Of a stretch of 64,000 nt of DNA, positions 37,022-49,925 are shown one piece after another. The translations under genes were made by a program, and so were the position numbers. Source of the DNA: Stereum hirsutum FP-91666 SS1 (Eukaryota > Basidiomycota > Agaricomycetes > Russulales > Stereaceae); the NCBI RefSeq assembly GCF_000264905.1, contig NW_006763140.1:296713-360712 (forward strand), given 5' to 3'. How positions within the stretch are numbered: position 1 is the stretch's first letter; each line of letters opens with the position of its first letter. The notes beneath the pieces are model-generated. The model had not been told where the DNA came from, made no database searches, and was given only the letters and a program-made list of their open reading frames with translations.

Positions 37022-38616
37022 GATGGTGATTGATCTACAGAGGCGAAAACAAGACCTTGAGTAATTGGCTGTCGCAGGAGGCTGAGAAACATACCGTCGT
37101 CTAGGACAAAGAGTGGAGTGCTAACCACCAAGAGTACGCTATTGTGAATTTATATACGCTTGGATGCAGGGTCGACAGGAGTGGGGAATCTGACTAAGTT
37201 CATCCAGGGATCAAAGTGTTTAATTCTCGTGTGAGTGAGGTCACGATTTTGACACGGATTTTGCTGAGTAAACCAGCTTCGAACCCTTTTGTAGCTACCT
37301 GGCGGAGGTATCAGCTCGCCTCGCTTATACTTAGGTGGAGCATATATTTTGAGTTGCGCCAGAGCATTCAAGACGGCGAACAAAAGGTATCCACAGATAT
37401 TTTCTTGACCGAAGACCCATGAAACCAGAGGGTAGGAGACTGTAAGGCAGTCTGCAATACACCCACAGGTTATCCTAAGTCGGGTTTCCTTCGAAGCCAT
37501 GCAGGATCAGCTTTGGTACTAGTTGCAAGAGTGACGGAGTGGTAGCCCTCGAACCATACAGTGGATGTTCTCGCGGATCGTATCAATATTTGTAAGGAGC
37601 TATCATATGACGTGCCTTTCTTTCCGTAGACATTCTCACCAGGAGATAAGTGGCCAGGTAGCCCGACAGTGTCCTCGAGGAATAAGCCTTGTCAAGAGAC
37701 GGATCCAAGGGACAGGGATCGCCACGGAAATGACGGGATGTGTGGGAAGGTGATGGGACCAAGGCAAGAAAGAAAGATCATACAACTGGATGAGTCTGCC
37801 GATCTTTCACAGCGCCCTCTATGTAGGATCGCGGATTTCCCAGTCAATAGGCACACAAGCGATAAAGTGTCCATACTTTAGGGAGTCGAGTGAAACGCAC
37901 CAGACTATTACAAGGCCGTGGATGGGGCAATGACCAGTGACCACAATCTCTGCTCGTCGCAGCAAATCTAATGCGTGAAGATTCCACTCGTAGGCTTGGA
38001 AACGACCTTGCGGCAGGATATTAATAGCATTGGCAGTCTATGGTTCAACGAGACAATGATGCGAAATGATACACGAATGTAGGACGGAACTTCGTGAGCA
38101 TCACCTGGTACCTACACGCATGAACAGCAGTTCTATCTGTATCGGGTCTTGAGGAAGCAGAACATACGTTCCTCGACCCGTTGAGCAGTCTCAATGCAAG
38201 GGATTGGCAACTTTATCGACGGTCAAAGGCAGGGTAAAACACCTCGGAAATGAGAGGTAAACGACCAGGCCCCAAGAAGCTCGAAAGATCGACGTTGGTA
38301 GTGGCTATCAGCAGGTTGAAGATGAGTAAATACTCGAGAGCGACAATAGTTGTACGAGGTGGCCCGAGTCGAAGTGGTCGAAAGAAAAGAAAGAAAATGC
38401 GCTGACTAAGCAATCAATAAACGCGAGTCACGTTGAGCGCCACAAGCGCGAAGTTCATTGTTCTCTCCCTCCATCCATGCGTCGTGTCGCGTACTATTCT
38501 CTACAGAGCTGTAGACAGACTATTGTTTGAGAACAAAATTCTACCAGCTGCTAGGCCTTCAACTCACCCGTCGCTACTGGTACCGACGAGGACAGCAAAT
38601 AACACAGCTGAGACTT
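37022..38616. other. Divergent intergenic region (TauD-like / PMS1)
   Basis: 1.6 kb holding both promoters. A 116-codon minus-strand frame (37500-37150) starts with ATG and ends exactly within the TATA element of the dioxygenase gene; it has no recognisable motif and is not called as a gene. Confidence 0.5.
37149..37155 (-). promoter_or_regulatory. TATA element of the TauD-like gene
   Basis: TATATAA on the minus strand, 128-134 bp before the ATG at 37021. Confidence 0.55.
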
Positions 38617-41600
38617 ATGACCCACCAGAAATCCACGCAGCAGAGCACGTCCAGGGGTATCGGTGCTATTGATTCGCACTCCGTTCATCGTATTACATCT
38701 GGACAGGTTGTCATAGACCTTCAGACAGCAGTCAAAGAGCTCGTGGAAAACAGCCTTGATGCCGACTCGACGAGTATTGGTATGTGGTTTGTCCGTGGGG
38801 AAAGGACAATGATAATCAACGATTTTTATGGGTGAAACTGCCTCGATATACAGAGGTTCGCTTCAAAAATTACGGTTTGAAGAGTATCGAGGTCATTGAC
38901 AACGGAAGTGGGATCAAACCCGAGGACTACGATGCTGTCGGTGAGTAGCCATCACGTTTAGGACTCCCACAGCTCCAGACTACAGCTACATTCTCTAGCT
39001 CTCAAGCACCATACGTCGAAATTGTCCCAGTTCGCCGACCTTACATCCATCCATACATTTGGTTTCCGTGGCGAAGCTCTGTCCTCCCTCTGCGCCCTCT
39101 CCGAATCTGTTACCGTCGTAACCGCCTTGCAGGACCAAGCCCCCATGGGTACTATCCTTGAATTTGACGCTACCGGACGTCTGTCTAGTAAGACAGGGAA
39201 AACTGCAAGGCAGGTGCGTTTCACTCACCCCTTTGGCCGCCCTCCTTTTCCTTCACACTCATCATATTCGTGACTTAAGACTCAGTGTCACTGATTTGTG
39301 TCCCGAAAGACAGAGAGGAACTACAGTCACTATAAATAACCTGTTCAAGCCTTTGCCCGTACGGCTGACAGAACTAAAGCGAAACATCAAACGCGAATAC
39401 ACCAAAGCTCTTAACCTCCTCATTGCCTATGCTCTCGTCCCTTGTTCCCCATCTCTACAGTCCCCAGGTGTTCGTCTGACTGTTTCGAATCATCCAGATG
39501 GCGGGTACGTTCTTCATGGTTCTTATTTCTCAGAGTTAGCGTTGTTGAGTGATGGTGTGTTAAACCATCTGGTGCTCTGAACAGACGCAAAACCATCCAG
39601 CTGCGAACGGAAGGCCCAGCGAGCGGCAATGCTAGTACCTCAACGTTAGATGCCAGGACTTCGCTCCGAACCGCCGTGTCGTCCGTCTGGGGGCCAAAGG
39701 CTCTCGAGAATATCGTCGATTTTGAACTGTCGTTCGACGTCGAGCCGGAGAAAAGTATGCTCAGACGTCGTGCACTTGCAGCAGCTGATGACGGCGATGA
39801 TACAGATGCTAGGTCAGTGCTACTTTCACCTGATATATGTGCAGGAACCAGAGGTGACCTAGAACTTTGATCTTCGCAGGCACCGGATTCAAGTCCGAGG
39901 TTTGGTATCTAAGTTCGCACCTTCGTGTGGACGGAGTGGGACGGACAGACAATTCTTCTATATCAACGGTCGACCGTGTAATCCTGTCAAGGTCCGTTGT
40001 TCCGGGCAAAAAAAGATCTGACCGTATCGCTAATCTTTGAGTGTGTTTGTCGCAGGTGCAAAAGGCGTTCAATGAAGTATACAAGACTTTCAATGCGACT
40101 CAGAGCCCATTCGTCATGGCTGACTTCATCATTCCTACCGGTAGGCCCGCGCTCTAATCGTCTACCTGTGCATGCTTTTTGTTCTGATGCCCTTTCCTTC
40201 TGTGATCCAAGACTCATGCGATATCAACGTCTCCCCGGATAAACGGACTATTCTCCTGCACAGTGAAGGTCACCTAGTCGAAGCCCTGAAGGTTCGAACG
40301 ACTCACTTCTATCCTATACCTCGCCTTGTGATGTTCTAACGACCTATATCTAATGCAGAACGCGCTCAACGAATTTTTCGCCCCCACACGCTCTACCTTC
40401 GACCTATCCTCAACACAAACGCAAACTCAAAGCAAACTCGATCTCAAGATCAAACCCAAAGCTACCGAACACGCACCTTCGGACGATGTCACAGGGGCGC
40501 AGGATACGGAGGATGTGGAGATGGCAGATGAGACGCTTGGTCTAGACACCGCTGAGACTTCGACATCGACTCCAAGGTCCATTGGCTCCATGCCGTCCTC
40601 GCAGTCACAGTCGCAGTCAATTGGGAGGCCGTCGTCGTCTCGACAATCTCAAGTTGCAAGTGCGCCTGACAGCGACGTAAAAGCTACACCCGAACCCTCG
40701 CATTTGCAGCCTAATAAGGAGACTCCACTCTCGAAGGATAGTGATGACGATGCATCAAGCCATCCTCACGTCGACGCGACCCCGCCTACTCCTAGTCTCG
40801 CACAGACTCGCCCTACCGTTCCACAGCGTCAGCTCACGGCATCGACCTCGACAACGTCCAACTCATCATCTCCCCAATCGACCCTCGGTCTAAAATACAC
40901 CAGCACATCTGTCAATTCTCGCCATGAGCAGACGATTTCACGGATAATCGCAGGCGCAGACGACGGTTCCGAATCTGCTTCTCTGTCTCGGTCTCGCTCC
41001 CAATCGAAGTCGGGTGGCGGTGGCGGTAGTTCGAATGGCGTGGACGTTGGTGGCGGAGCTCGTGGAGTTGGATCTGGGGTCATTGTCATGGGAGTAGACA
41101 CGGGAAGAGGAGGTGAGAGCCGGAATGGGAAGGGAAAGCAACAACAGATGACGTTGGACGGAGCGGGTGTGACCTGGAGCTTGAAGAAGAAACAGTCGGT
41201 GGAGGAAGAAGAGGATAAGAGCGAGGATGGAACAGATAGCCCACCGAAGAAGAAAGCTAAATTCAGCGTCGAGCCAAGGACGTTGACTGCCACCGAGAAA
41301 GGCAAAGGCAAGGAGAAAGATGCCCCGGTGGTAACCATGAATAATGGGATAGGGAGTGCGAGGGACAAGTTGAGGGACAAGTTGAAGGGGATGGGGCTTG
41401 GAGGGGTAGGTCCTGCTGGAGGTGGTGACGATGAAAGGAGGAATGTCACGCTTGACGCAGAAGAGGACTTAGAGGAGGAGATGGACGTTGATGCGGACGA
41501 GGGAAGTGAGATGGATGGCCAAAATAAGGCCGGTGATGACTCAGCGACCGACGAAGAGGATGTGGATATGGAAGATGCCCCTTCATCTGCATCCGGTCCT

Positions 41601-43109
41601 GCCAAAAACTCACGTTCAGTCTCGGAATCAAAGCCCACCATACCCGGACGTTCCTCCAGAACACAATCGCAGACACCCGCTTCCTCTCAGATTATTGACT
41701 TGACATTCAGCGACGATACGCCATCCGAACCGTCCACGTCGAATCACAGGCCCGACCGCGTACGGGAGACCGATGAGGGAACTGCTCCACTCCAGAACTC
41801 GTCTGATCTAGGCCGCCCGTCCCAACTATCCACTAACACCACGCCTCTCTTTTCCTCCGACGATGCCCCACGACCTGAAATTGAGCGTACCTCCTCACTA
41901 TCCGTCACAGACACCCCGACACTCTCTTTTGACCTCTCGCGTGTAACCAGCAAATGGAAAGCCCTCCGTTCACGCCTAACGAAGGCGCGAGAAACTACCA
42001 CCGCCCAAGCCTCGTCTCAGTCACAATCCAATGTCAATGCATCTGAGGAGGTAGCAGGGGCAGGGATCACATGTACGGACGGCTCGAAAGCGGACGAGGT
42101 CCTAACACGAGTTCTACATAAAGAGGATTTCGGTATCATGGAGGTCGTAGGACAGTTCAACCTTGGGTTTATCGTAGCGAGGAGGCGCAAGGGTGGGCAG
42201 GGCGCGAAGAATGGAGAACAGTTGGACGATCTGTTCATCATTGATCAGCACGCAGCGGACGAGAAATATAAATTCGAGACGTTGCAGCAGACGACGAAGA
42301 TTGAGAGTCAGAGGTTGTTTAGGTACGCGTTATTCATCCTTCCTTACTGTTCAACGTCGTGAAAGCTAATGGTCAACGCCTCAGACCACGGGAGTTGGAA
42401 TTGACCGCGGCGGACGAGTTGGTGGCCATGGAAAATATTTCGGTCCTCAAGCAGAATGGCTTTGAGATCCTCGTCGAAGATGATGAGAAGCCTATTAGTG
42501 GAGTTGGCGACACTGATATCCCCCTAGCTCAGGCGAACGAACGAGCTGAGCTTGGTATGGCCGTTTACAACGACGAGGAAGGCTACGAAGGATCGGCCTC
42601 GCTCGAAGGTTCATCTGGAAGCAGGAGGAGGGTCAAACTAGTGGCGCAGCCGATCAGCGGGAATACCGTCTTCGATGTCGAAGGTCCGTCAGCACTCTCG
42701 TTTGAACCATGGCTGGGCTTCAATGCTTATGTTTTCTGTCTTCTCAATAGACTTCGAAGAGCTGCTGCACAAGATGCGCGACCTTCCGACTGGCACCATG
42801 GTACGTTGCTCTAAAGCGCGAGCAATGTTTGCCAGTCGTGCTTGCAGAAAAAGCATCATGGTTGGTATGGCCCTGGAAAATAAACAGATGACTTCGGTGC
42901 GTTCTCCCTGGCGCCTTTCAAATAATGGTCCACATGAACTGACGTTTACCTTGTGTGGTGTCTAGGTGGTACGCCACATGGGTACCATGGAACAACCATG
43001 GAACTGCCCTCACGGGCGTCCCACGATGAGACACTTGACGGATGTAAAGGCTGTGAAGAAAACCAAGAAGGATCGTAAGATTGATTGGACCGGTTTCGGG
43101 ATGGTTTGA
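38617..43109 (+). CDS. PMS1: DNA mismatch repair protein PMS1 (MutL homolog, endonuclease type)
   Basis: MutL-alpha subunit that partners MLH1 and nicks the daughter strand after MutS recognises a mismatch. Twelve exons: 38617-38779, 38854-38940, 38999-39213, 39314-39504, 39585-39812, 39880-39991, 40056-40140, 40212-40291, 40359-42322, 42385-42683, 42751-42896, 42966-43109; 1237 residues. GHKL ATPase motifs: [45 protein letters not shown] marks the transducer domain. The C-terminal endonuclease has the metal motif D1016[11 protein letters not shown], then [12 protein letters not shown] and [11 protein letters not shown]. The linker (about 390-990) is Ser/Asp/Glu-rich disorder, which makes the protein longer than the usual 860-900 residues. 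All catalytic motifs are intact. Confidence 0.96.
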
Positions 43110-43247
43110 TTGTTGACGATCTGTGGTTTCGAGAATCTGAATTGCTGATCTACTGGTACATTTCCGTGGACTATCTTGACAGATTGACAACTGCTACTTG
43201 CTACATATCTCAGGCTAGACTGACACAGAAATGCTCCTATTGCGCGA

Positions 43248-43675
43248 CTATCCCTTCGCCTCGTTCAACTCATGCGCCAGTTTGACAACATCATTCTACG
43301 CAAGCCAGTCAATCAGACGAACAATCTTTCAACACAGCGGACAATAAATACTCACCCCATCACGAGAGATCTTCACGGCGGGATCGCCCTCTTTAGCGTT
43401 TCTAGTGATGGTGTTACCCTGCGCAACGACAGACATCGATGTCAACTCCCTAGGTCTACGAGCGTAGGCCGGACGCTGAAACTCACTTTGTTGCTTGTGA
43501 CCTGGGCCTTGCCTTCCTCGGCGATCTCTGCGACCTTCCCAGACGCCTGACCCCCTCCCCACTTCCACCTGTTCGTGCGATATATTCGACTAGTCAATAT
43601 CGTCTCAGGTCAGGGGTGGATGGAGAAAGGTAGTACTCACGTGACGTCCTGGCCTTCTTCAAGTTTGTCTGCCAT
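43248..43675 (-). CDS. DUF2945 (hypervirulence-associated TUDOR domain) small protein
   Basis: Minus-strand exons: 43675-43641, 43568-43487, 43418-43356 and 43295-43248, 75 residues. The sequence starts MADKLEEGQDVTWKWGGG, continues ASGKVAEIAEEGKAQV, GNTITRNAKEGDPAVKI and ends NDVVKLAHELNEAKG. This is the pattern of PF11160, a small Tudor-like barrel named from a fungal hypervirulence-associated protein: a GxxVxWxxGGG start, a SGKV strand, a DPAVxI strand and a final VVKxxxEL helix. The molecular function is not established. It is tail-to-tail with PMS1 (138 bp between stops). Four short exons hide it from simple ORF calling. Confidence 0.88.
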
Positions 43676-44156
43676 TATTCTGCAGATAATGCTATAAATT
43701 GGTGGTGGTGGAGAGGAGCGTGGAGGAGCAATGGAACAGGGTAGGCGAAGGATTCGGCGAGCAAGACTGAAGTACTCAATTCTGAATCTTCCGATCTCGA
43801 GCGGATAATGACGCACAAAAAGTCAGTGACTGATACTTTGGAACTACTCTGCGTCATCGAACAGATTGTCCGATTTGTACTGGTTCAGAAATCGATATTA
43901 GACTGCTATATATGGCTCCGACGAGGTTCCAAAGACAGGGTGGCGGTCAGAGAGAAACAAGGATGGTGTGGCGCAGATCAAACGCCGCCAGCGGAGTTCG
44001 AATCGAATCATTTGTGTGGCGCGGAGCCGGGCTCTGACTCTGGTTCCATTCATAGTTCTGACTTGGTTCTGACTCTTCTGCCTCTCCGTCTACATAGCTT
44101 GACACAACCACGACCGTCAACTCTCCTACAGAATCGTACTGAACGTCTCCGCACAA
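43676..44156. other. Divergent promoter region (DUF2945 / F-box)
   Basis: 481 bp between the starts of two divergent genes. Open in one plus-strand frame but without motif; the F-box start at 44157 is preferred. Confidence 0.5.
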
Positions 44157-46225
44157 ATGGCGTCTCGCGAACCTGCCAACTTGGCGACTCTTCCGACCGA
44201 GCTTATACATGTCATCTGCGTGCAGGCTTTGGTCGCCGCGAAGCCTCTACCGTCCACAGAGTTTGTGGGGAAACAGGGGAAGAGAGCCGAAATCGTGTGT
44301 TTCTAGTAATGCTCTACACTCATCCCGACCTTACCAACCTTTTAAAGCCTATAGCCTGCCGCTACCGAGAGTGGACGCTCGGCCTTCGGCTAATCTGTCG
44401 CACCATGAACGCAGTGCTTGAGCCTCTAGTCCTGAACCGTCTCACTCTGAACAGGGAGGATCTACTGTCGGGAGCATCTGGCATCCACGAGATGCTTGAG
44501 ACGATCGCATCTGGGACTGCTTCTCCAATCGCAAAATACACGAAGAGCCTGTTCATTGGCTCGCTTCATGATGTGTCCTCCGCCGCTGATTCCGATGAAT
44601 CGGACATGGCTGGAGGTCCGATTTATCCAGAGGAATATGAAACTCACAATTATGATGAAGAGGTCGAGAACGACGGCGAAGATGAGGGAGATCCGTCCTT
44701 GTATGGTTCACGGCATGATTTGGGTCAGCATATCCAGGGCATATTCAGCTATCTTGAGGATGTCGAGGATGTCGCAGCGGAGGATGATCTAGCCAACTTC
44801 CAAGACGACGATGCGGAAACGATATTGCGAGTTTCTCGTCTCATACGAGACGCTCTCATCAAATTCTCCACCCTGGAATCGTTCAGGTACGATGTCTTCG
44901 GTTTCTGAACCACGACAGTACTAACCTTTGCTCATCCAGATGGAACATCAGAGCTGCCAGCCATAAGACTCATGTCTTTTCCGCTGTCACAGAAGCCCTT
45001 TCAACCCTTCCATCATTGTCCAATGTAGCCTTCGGTATCCACCGAGAACGACTTAACCTTCCAGCTCTTCCGACCTTCCCGAACACGGAAAGTCTGTCAC
45101 TGTGTATATATGGCCTTGGATGCTGTCACAGAAGCTCTGTGGAGATGTCCGAGCTCATCTCTACTATGGCGAAGACCCTTCCGGCATTCCCAGCTGTCGA
45201 AAACTTATCAGTCCACAGCTATAGCTACGAAGACCCCACCATCAAGGACGTCCTATCTTACTGCTCTCCCGAACGCGCACCGCTATTGAAATCTCTTAAC
45301 CTGCTGAACGTCCCCTTCGTCGTGGACGATACCACGATCCCCTACCTCCGACACTTGGAGACTCTTTCCACTATCTTCATGATAAACTCGGGAGGAGCGA
45401 CCGCTTCCAAAGGAACGTTGCCCGCAGACCGCCACGGATCGACAAGTTTACGGTCCCTCACCGTAGATAGTTACTGCGACAGTTCAGCCTTCTCCATCGT
45501 TCCTCCCTCCGGTCTACGCCACTTATCACTCCTAAGGATGTCTACATGGGGCAATGCCGACATGCCATTCACCCGAGTCATGTTCGACAACCTTTTGACA
45601 GGAAATGCTGAAACGCTGGAGAGCCTGGCGGTATTGCCATCGGACGATGTCTCGGATCCCGAGGCTCGAAGCTGGACTTACGATGACTCTATGATGGCTA
45701 TGATGGCCAGATGCCGCAAGCTCCAGCATTTGGCCGTCATTATCGCTGTCGGACAGAATAGCGCTGCCGACGCTTTAATTGTGGTGCGTCATACAGGTCT
45801 CCCTGACTCGCTCTTTATTACATTAGCCTTTATTGACAACAAACTGATCGAACACCCTCTCCCCCTTGCATCAGAGGAAGGTCGTTGCCTCTGTTTGTGA
45901 ACTTGATCAGCCCCTGCGTACACTCGCACTTGATCTTTACGATACTAGCATCAGCCCTTATACCGGTTTACGCTACAGTCGACTGCGTCCCACTGTCGTC
46001 CGGGAGTTCATCAAACAACTCGAGTCCATCGTCATTCCTGACCCTGAAAGCACGGATGCTAATCCTCATCACTATCCTACCTTCATACGCATCGGCGATC
46101 GCACCGCTTCTTATCGCCTTAGTCGGTCGGGTGTAGGTGATGTTCGATACGTGCGAATGGAGTGGGACGAAGTGGAAAGTTTGGTGTCGACGTTGCCTGG
46201 AGGAGAGAGCGCACGCCTCTGGTGA
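44157..46225 (+). CDS. F-box protein with leucine-rich C-terminal region
   Basis: Probable substrate adaptor of SCF ubiquitin ligases. Exons: 44157-44298, 44355-44886, 44940-45783 and 45875-46225, 622 residues. The start ATG opens MASREPANLATLPTELIH, an F-box-like beginning; after a 56-nt intron the frame resumes as CRYREWTLGLRLICRTMN, the F-box second half. Then comes an acidic stretch (EEVENDGEDEGD) and a long region of Leu-spaced segments (SLSLCIYGLG, SLNLLNVPFV, LRHLSLLRM, ESLAVLPSD) like the degenerate LRRs of Agaricomycete F-box proteins. The first intron was chosen because it alone restores frame between the two F-box halves. Substrate unknown. Confidence 0.78.
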
Positions 46226-46971
46226 AGTAAAACTGACCTATCTACGGTATTCCTTGGTTTTCATATCGCTCCATCGTGTTTTGATTTGCATGCTTTCGTT
46301 GACCTTTGTTGTTTCTGCTTTCACGACGTTGTTACTTGCTTGTTTTCATGCCACGTCCCATAAAATCTGTGTTGCCGCCTCTGATATGTTTTGGATCGTT
46401 TACCGTTATTCACACTAAGTATGTGTCATGGTCTACTCGAATTTTCCATCAAAAGCAGGAGACAGATTATCATCACATTTGCGGAGAGTGATTATTACAT
46501 ACATGCAGTTCATCTCCGGCACCAGAATTGTAGCCTGTTGTAGCTTGGTGAATTAATACTCCTCCATTCGCGTTGTGGCCCCAAGGCCCTGGTCGCGGGT
46601 GGCACTTTTTCAACTCCGATGTGGAACATCCCGCAACTCTGACACAGTCAAGGGTTCGACTTGTTCTTCGTCCCTCGTCGACTATCTTATCCTGGCACTT
46701 TTACTTTTGCCTTTGGAACTTCTTGGATCTCGACGCAGCTGCTTTTCCGTCAGCCTCTTTTGCGCACTACAAACACTCGACTTTGGGCTTTACCAGAGAG
46801 AAGTCCAGCCTGCCGAAGGCTCTTCGTCCGAATCACTGTTGCTTTTGTTCGTGCTGGCCCAGGCCCATTCACGTCCAACATTATCTCCATCTACGGCACT
46901 AAAAATCTCGTCCATCAAAAGGCTACTACTCTACCCCAGATTGGAATCGATCACATCACTCTACTCTTATC
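46226..46971. other. Upstream region of first FunK1 gene
   Basis: 746 bp with no gene. Around 46601-46619 the sequence TGGCACTTTTTCAACTCCG resembles 49645-49665 upstream of the second FunK1 gene, suggesting upstream sequence was carried along in the gene duplication. Confidence 0.5.
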
Positions 46972-49138
46972 ATGAAGTGCGCCGCTGGCCCCGACACGCT
47001 TGACGAGCAGCCATCCAATCAGCTAAACTCCACGGATTGGACTGCTAACGTGTCTGCTACGAACGTCACGGAGTGCTTTGCTCACTCAGCCTCGACTTCC
47101 ACCACAATGAAACGTCCTTCAGAATACTCCCCTGACGAGCGCGATCCCAAACGTTCTAAGATGGCCAGCATCGCCGAGGATGAGCCTGCTCGTGATTCGG
47201 CGCCTACGATCCTTCTTCACCATCGGAGTGGACCTGCTATACGTGGTTTAAAGAACGATTGGATCAAGGCAGAGGGAGATCCTGCTGATTATGCCAAGGA
47301 GGTTATGCGAAGCGGTCTATACCGCGGCTTTACTCGTGTTTTAGTTCAATGTGACGTGGTCTCACTGTGGCAGTTTGATCGCATGGGGGTCATGCACTCT
47401 CGCAGGTTTTTTTGTGCCCGAGGAAGACGGCAGATACTCTTTTATCTCGCTGTCGCTATCGTCCATTCCGGGTTCAATAAGTTTAGCTTTCAGCTGATGG
47501 TAGATTACGCTAACCGCGACGCCTTCAAGTTTCCTCCCTTCATCGATGCGTATCTATGGCCCGAAGCACATGACAAACTTCGCGAGCAGGATTTCTTCGC
47601 TCAGATTCGATTTCTCTATGATTACCCGTCTTCGTACGAGGCTCTTCTGTTCAATTATAATGACACCGTTCTTTGTGTGGACCACGATCTCCAAGTTTCC
47701 TCGAGCTGGCCTTTCGAGACCGAGCCCGCCCATTCCTCGACGAAGGACACGGCTCCTTCCTCAGCAGATGACGCGTCTCCTGCCCCGACGAGTAACAGCT
47801 CTCCTCTTTCGACAAACGATACATCTCCTCCACACTCCTCTCTCACAACCAGCTTTGCGATTACTGGACGACCAATCTACGCCCAGCCTGGTGTTACGGG
47901 ACGGGGCACCGTTGTATATCCGCTTTCCCCTCCCCAAGGTGTGGTCGACTATGATCCCAAGGAACCCCTGGTCGCGAAACTCAGCTGGCAACCTTCGGGT
48001 CGTGCGGCTGAAGCGAGAATTATACGTTACATCCGTAAGGCGATCCCAGACCGCTGGAGAAACCATGTCACAGACGTCAAGTGCTCCAAACAGGTGGCCG
48101 CGAAGGCGATGGCTCTGCCCAGGCTGAAGTTGATGAGGAATATGACTGAGAGTGTGAAGAAGAGGTTGGAGGTTCCAGAGGTTGCACAAATGAAGAAGTG
48201 GGCGAAACGCAGGAGAGAACTGCGATTCGAACAGGAGTGGAAAGATGTTTTTGATGCCTTCGAAGAGCGCGACTTCCACGCTATAGTCACTACGCGTTAC
48301 TTGCCGTTGAAAGAGGTGAAGAATGCGGACGAGTTCATGACGGTCTTCAAGGATGTCGTGAAAGGTGTGTGTATCCGCCCTGTTCGTTTTCTTCTTGCGA
48401 TACTCACTTGGTGGGTTGAATTTTTTAGTGCACTACGTTATCTATAAGACGACTGGGATTCTCCACCGAGACTTGAGCGTCAACAACGTTATGTTCATCC
48501 GCTGTAACGACCGTGTGTTCGGCATACTCAACGACTGGGACCTCGCAGTTCCCGAAGCCCAATCCTCTCCGCCGACTGTCTCTCACCGCATGGGTACCGC
48601 CGCTTACATGGCCCTCAATCTTCTCAAGAGCCCCGATAATTCTGTCCCACACCTATACTGCTACGACCTCGAATCATTTGCTTGGATTCTCATATGGTGC
48701 GCATACGTGCTCCTCTTTAACGGGAAGGAGGTGCCCTTCAATGAGCGCGAAAAAGACATTCAGAAATGGACTGACAACGGAGAGTGGCGGATGATCAGAT
48801 GCGTCAAATTCGCGTTCATCATAGAAGAAGATCCACCGACAGACTCCATTACCCCAGGCATGAAAGGTCTTCTCGCGAGCTGGATCTCCCCAGTAATGGA
48901 GGGGATACACGATACATTCGTGCGCCGTTTGATTGCGCGGAAGAACCGATCTCTCCGGTGCCCTTTGGTCGAAAATGATTTCTTCGTGTTCTCCACTTTC
49001 ATGAGGGTATTGGAACCAGATGTACCGAACCCAGAGGAGGCCGTATGGGCCACCGATGAGGGCGTTGACAGTTTTCTTCTTTCATTGGCGCCACACTGTA
49101 TGTTGTCTTCTATTCGTTCAATATCTCTCCCGTGTTGA
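46972..49138 (+). CDS. FunK1-type protein kinase, copy 1
   Basis: Fungal-type kinase 1 (PF17667), a kinase family much expanded in mushroom-forming fungi, role mostly unknown. Exons 46972-48364 and 48429-49138, 700 residues. N-terminus: Ser/Asp-rich, with a likely nuclear-localisation stretch ERDPKRSK, then a FunK1 N-terminal region (~100-290), a Ser/Thr/Pro linker and the kinase core. LVAKLSWQP gives the ATP-binding Lys. The catalytic loop is H477RDLSVNN and the metal-binding DFG equivalent is NDWDLA (Asp500/502). GTAAYMALNLL replaces the APE segment and CYDLESFAWILIW matches the conserved F-helix. The intron lies just before HYVIYKTTGILHRD, as in both other copies. Probably active. Longest of three tandem copies. 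Confidence 0.92.
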
Positions 49139-49925
49139 CGTTATGTATGGCTCCCAGAGTTCGATCAGAGTTCAGTTTCATGTTTACCACCCCAACCACT
49201 CTAACTGAACGCTGAGTACTTGATATAAGTACACTCCAAGTACACTCGCTGCCGGAATGTGGGGCCGTCTAGGTGTATTCGTACTCGTTAGTGTCCAATC
49301 GTCCTTGCTAGAGCCTTTTGTATTCCTGCATTATTTCCCTCCTGTTTACGATAAAAGTGGAATTACGCCAAAGTTTTTCTCGGTTGCGCGTGGCCCTGCC
49401 AGTGATCACAGAGGTGGCAAAGAGGCGGCACTTTCGATCGGTTCCTTGGTCCGGCCTTGGATTCATATCGTCACTCCGGTCATGTACGACTGCATTCGTT
49501 GAGATAATTTATGATTAGGTGCAGTGGGAGCGTTGTGTAACGACCGACGAATGTCCTCCATTCGTAGAATATCGTCTGAACTGTTAGCCAGCCCTTTGTC
49601 CAGCCTTCGTTCGTGTTGTCGCCCAGGCGGTGTCAGAACGTTTGTGGCGCTTTCCAACTCCGCTCGAAATTTGTTGATCAGTGCCAGCCAACCGTGACAC
49701 GCTCTTTGTTCTTGCCTCCTGGCGGCCTCCACGCATACCATTTATTCACTTTGATCGTGTATCCTTCGCTCAATCATCTGGGATCCCGATTCCTGATCTC
49801 AACGGTTCTTCTCCAATCTGGCTCAGACACTGTTTCTATGGTGCTCAAGTCGAACGCTGACTACCGTTTGCACAGCGAACTGGAAGAAGTTTGCACATTC
49901 ATTACAAGCTCGCTAGTCTGTGGTG
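49139..49925. other. Spacer between FunK1 copies 1 and 2
   Basis: 787 bp. A segment at 49313-49382 recurs after copy 2 (51379-51447), both with TACGATAAAAGTGG, marking the duplicated 3' flank. An open frame ending near 49942 may be a relic of the missing N-terminus of copy 2. Confidence 0.55.

Noticed and set aside
37150..37500. 116-codon minus-strand frame upstream of the TauD-like gene
   Set aside because: Begins with ATG but is motif-free and terminates inside that gene's TATA element; more likely promoter DNA.
37530..37565. tRNA-like B-box sequence (GGTTCGAGGGC on the minus strand)
   Set aside because: No A box or foldable acceptor stem at the right distance. I found no tRNA or rRNA gene in the window.
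42801..42848. GTACGT...GCAG as an extra intron in PMS1
   Set aside because: Reading through gives the conserved segment [12 protein letters not shown] of the endonuclease domain, so it is coding.
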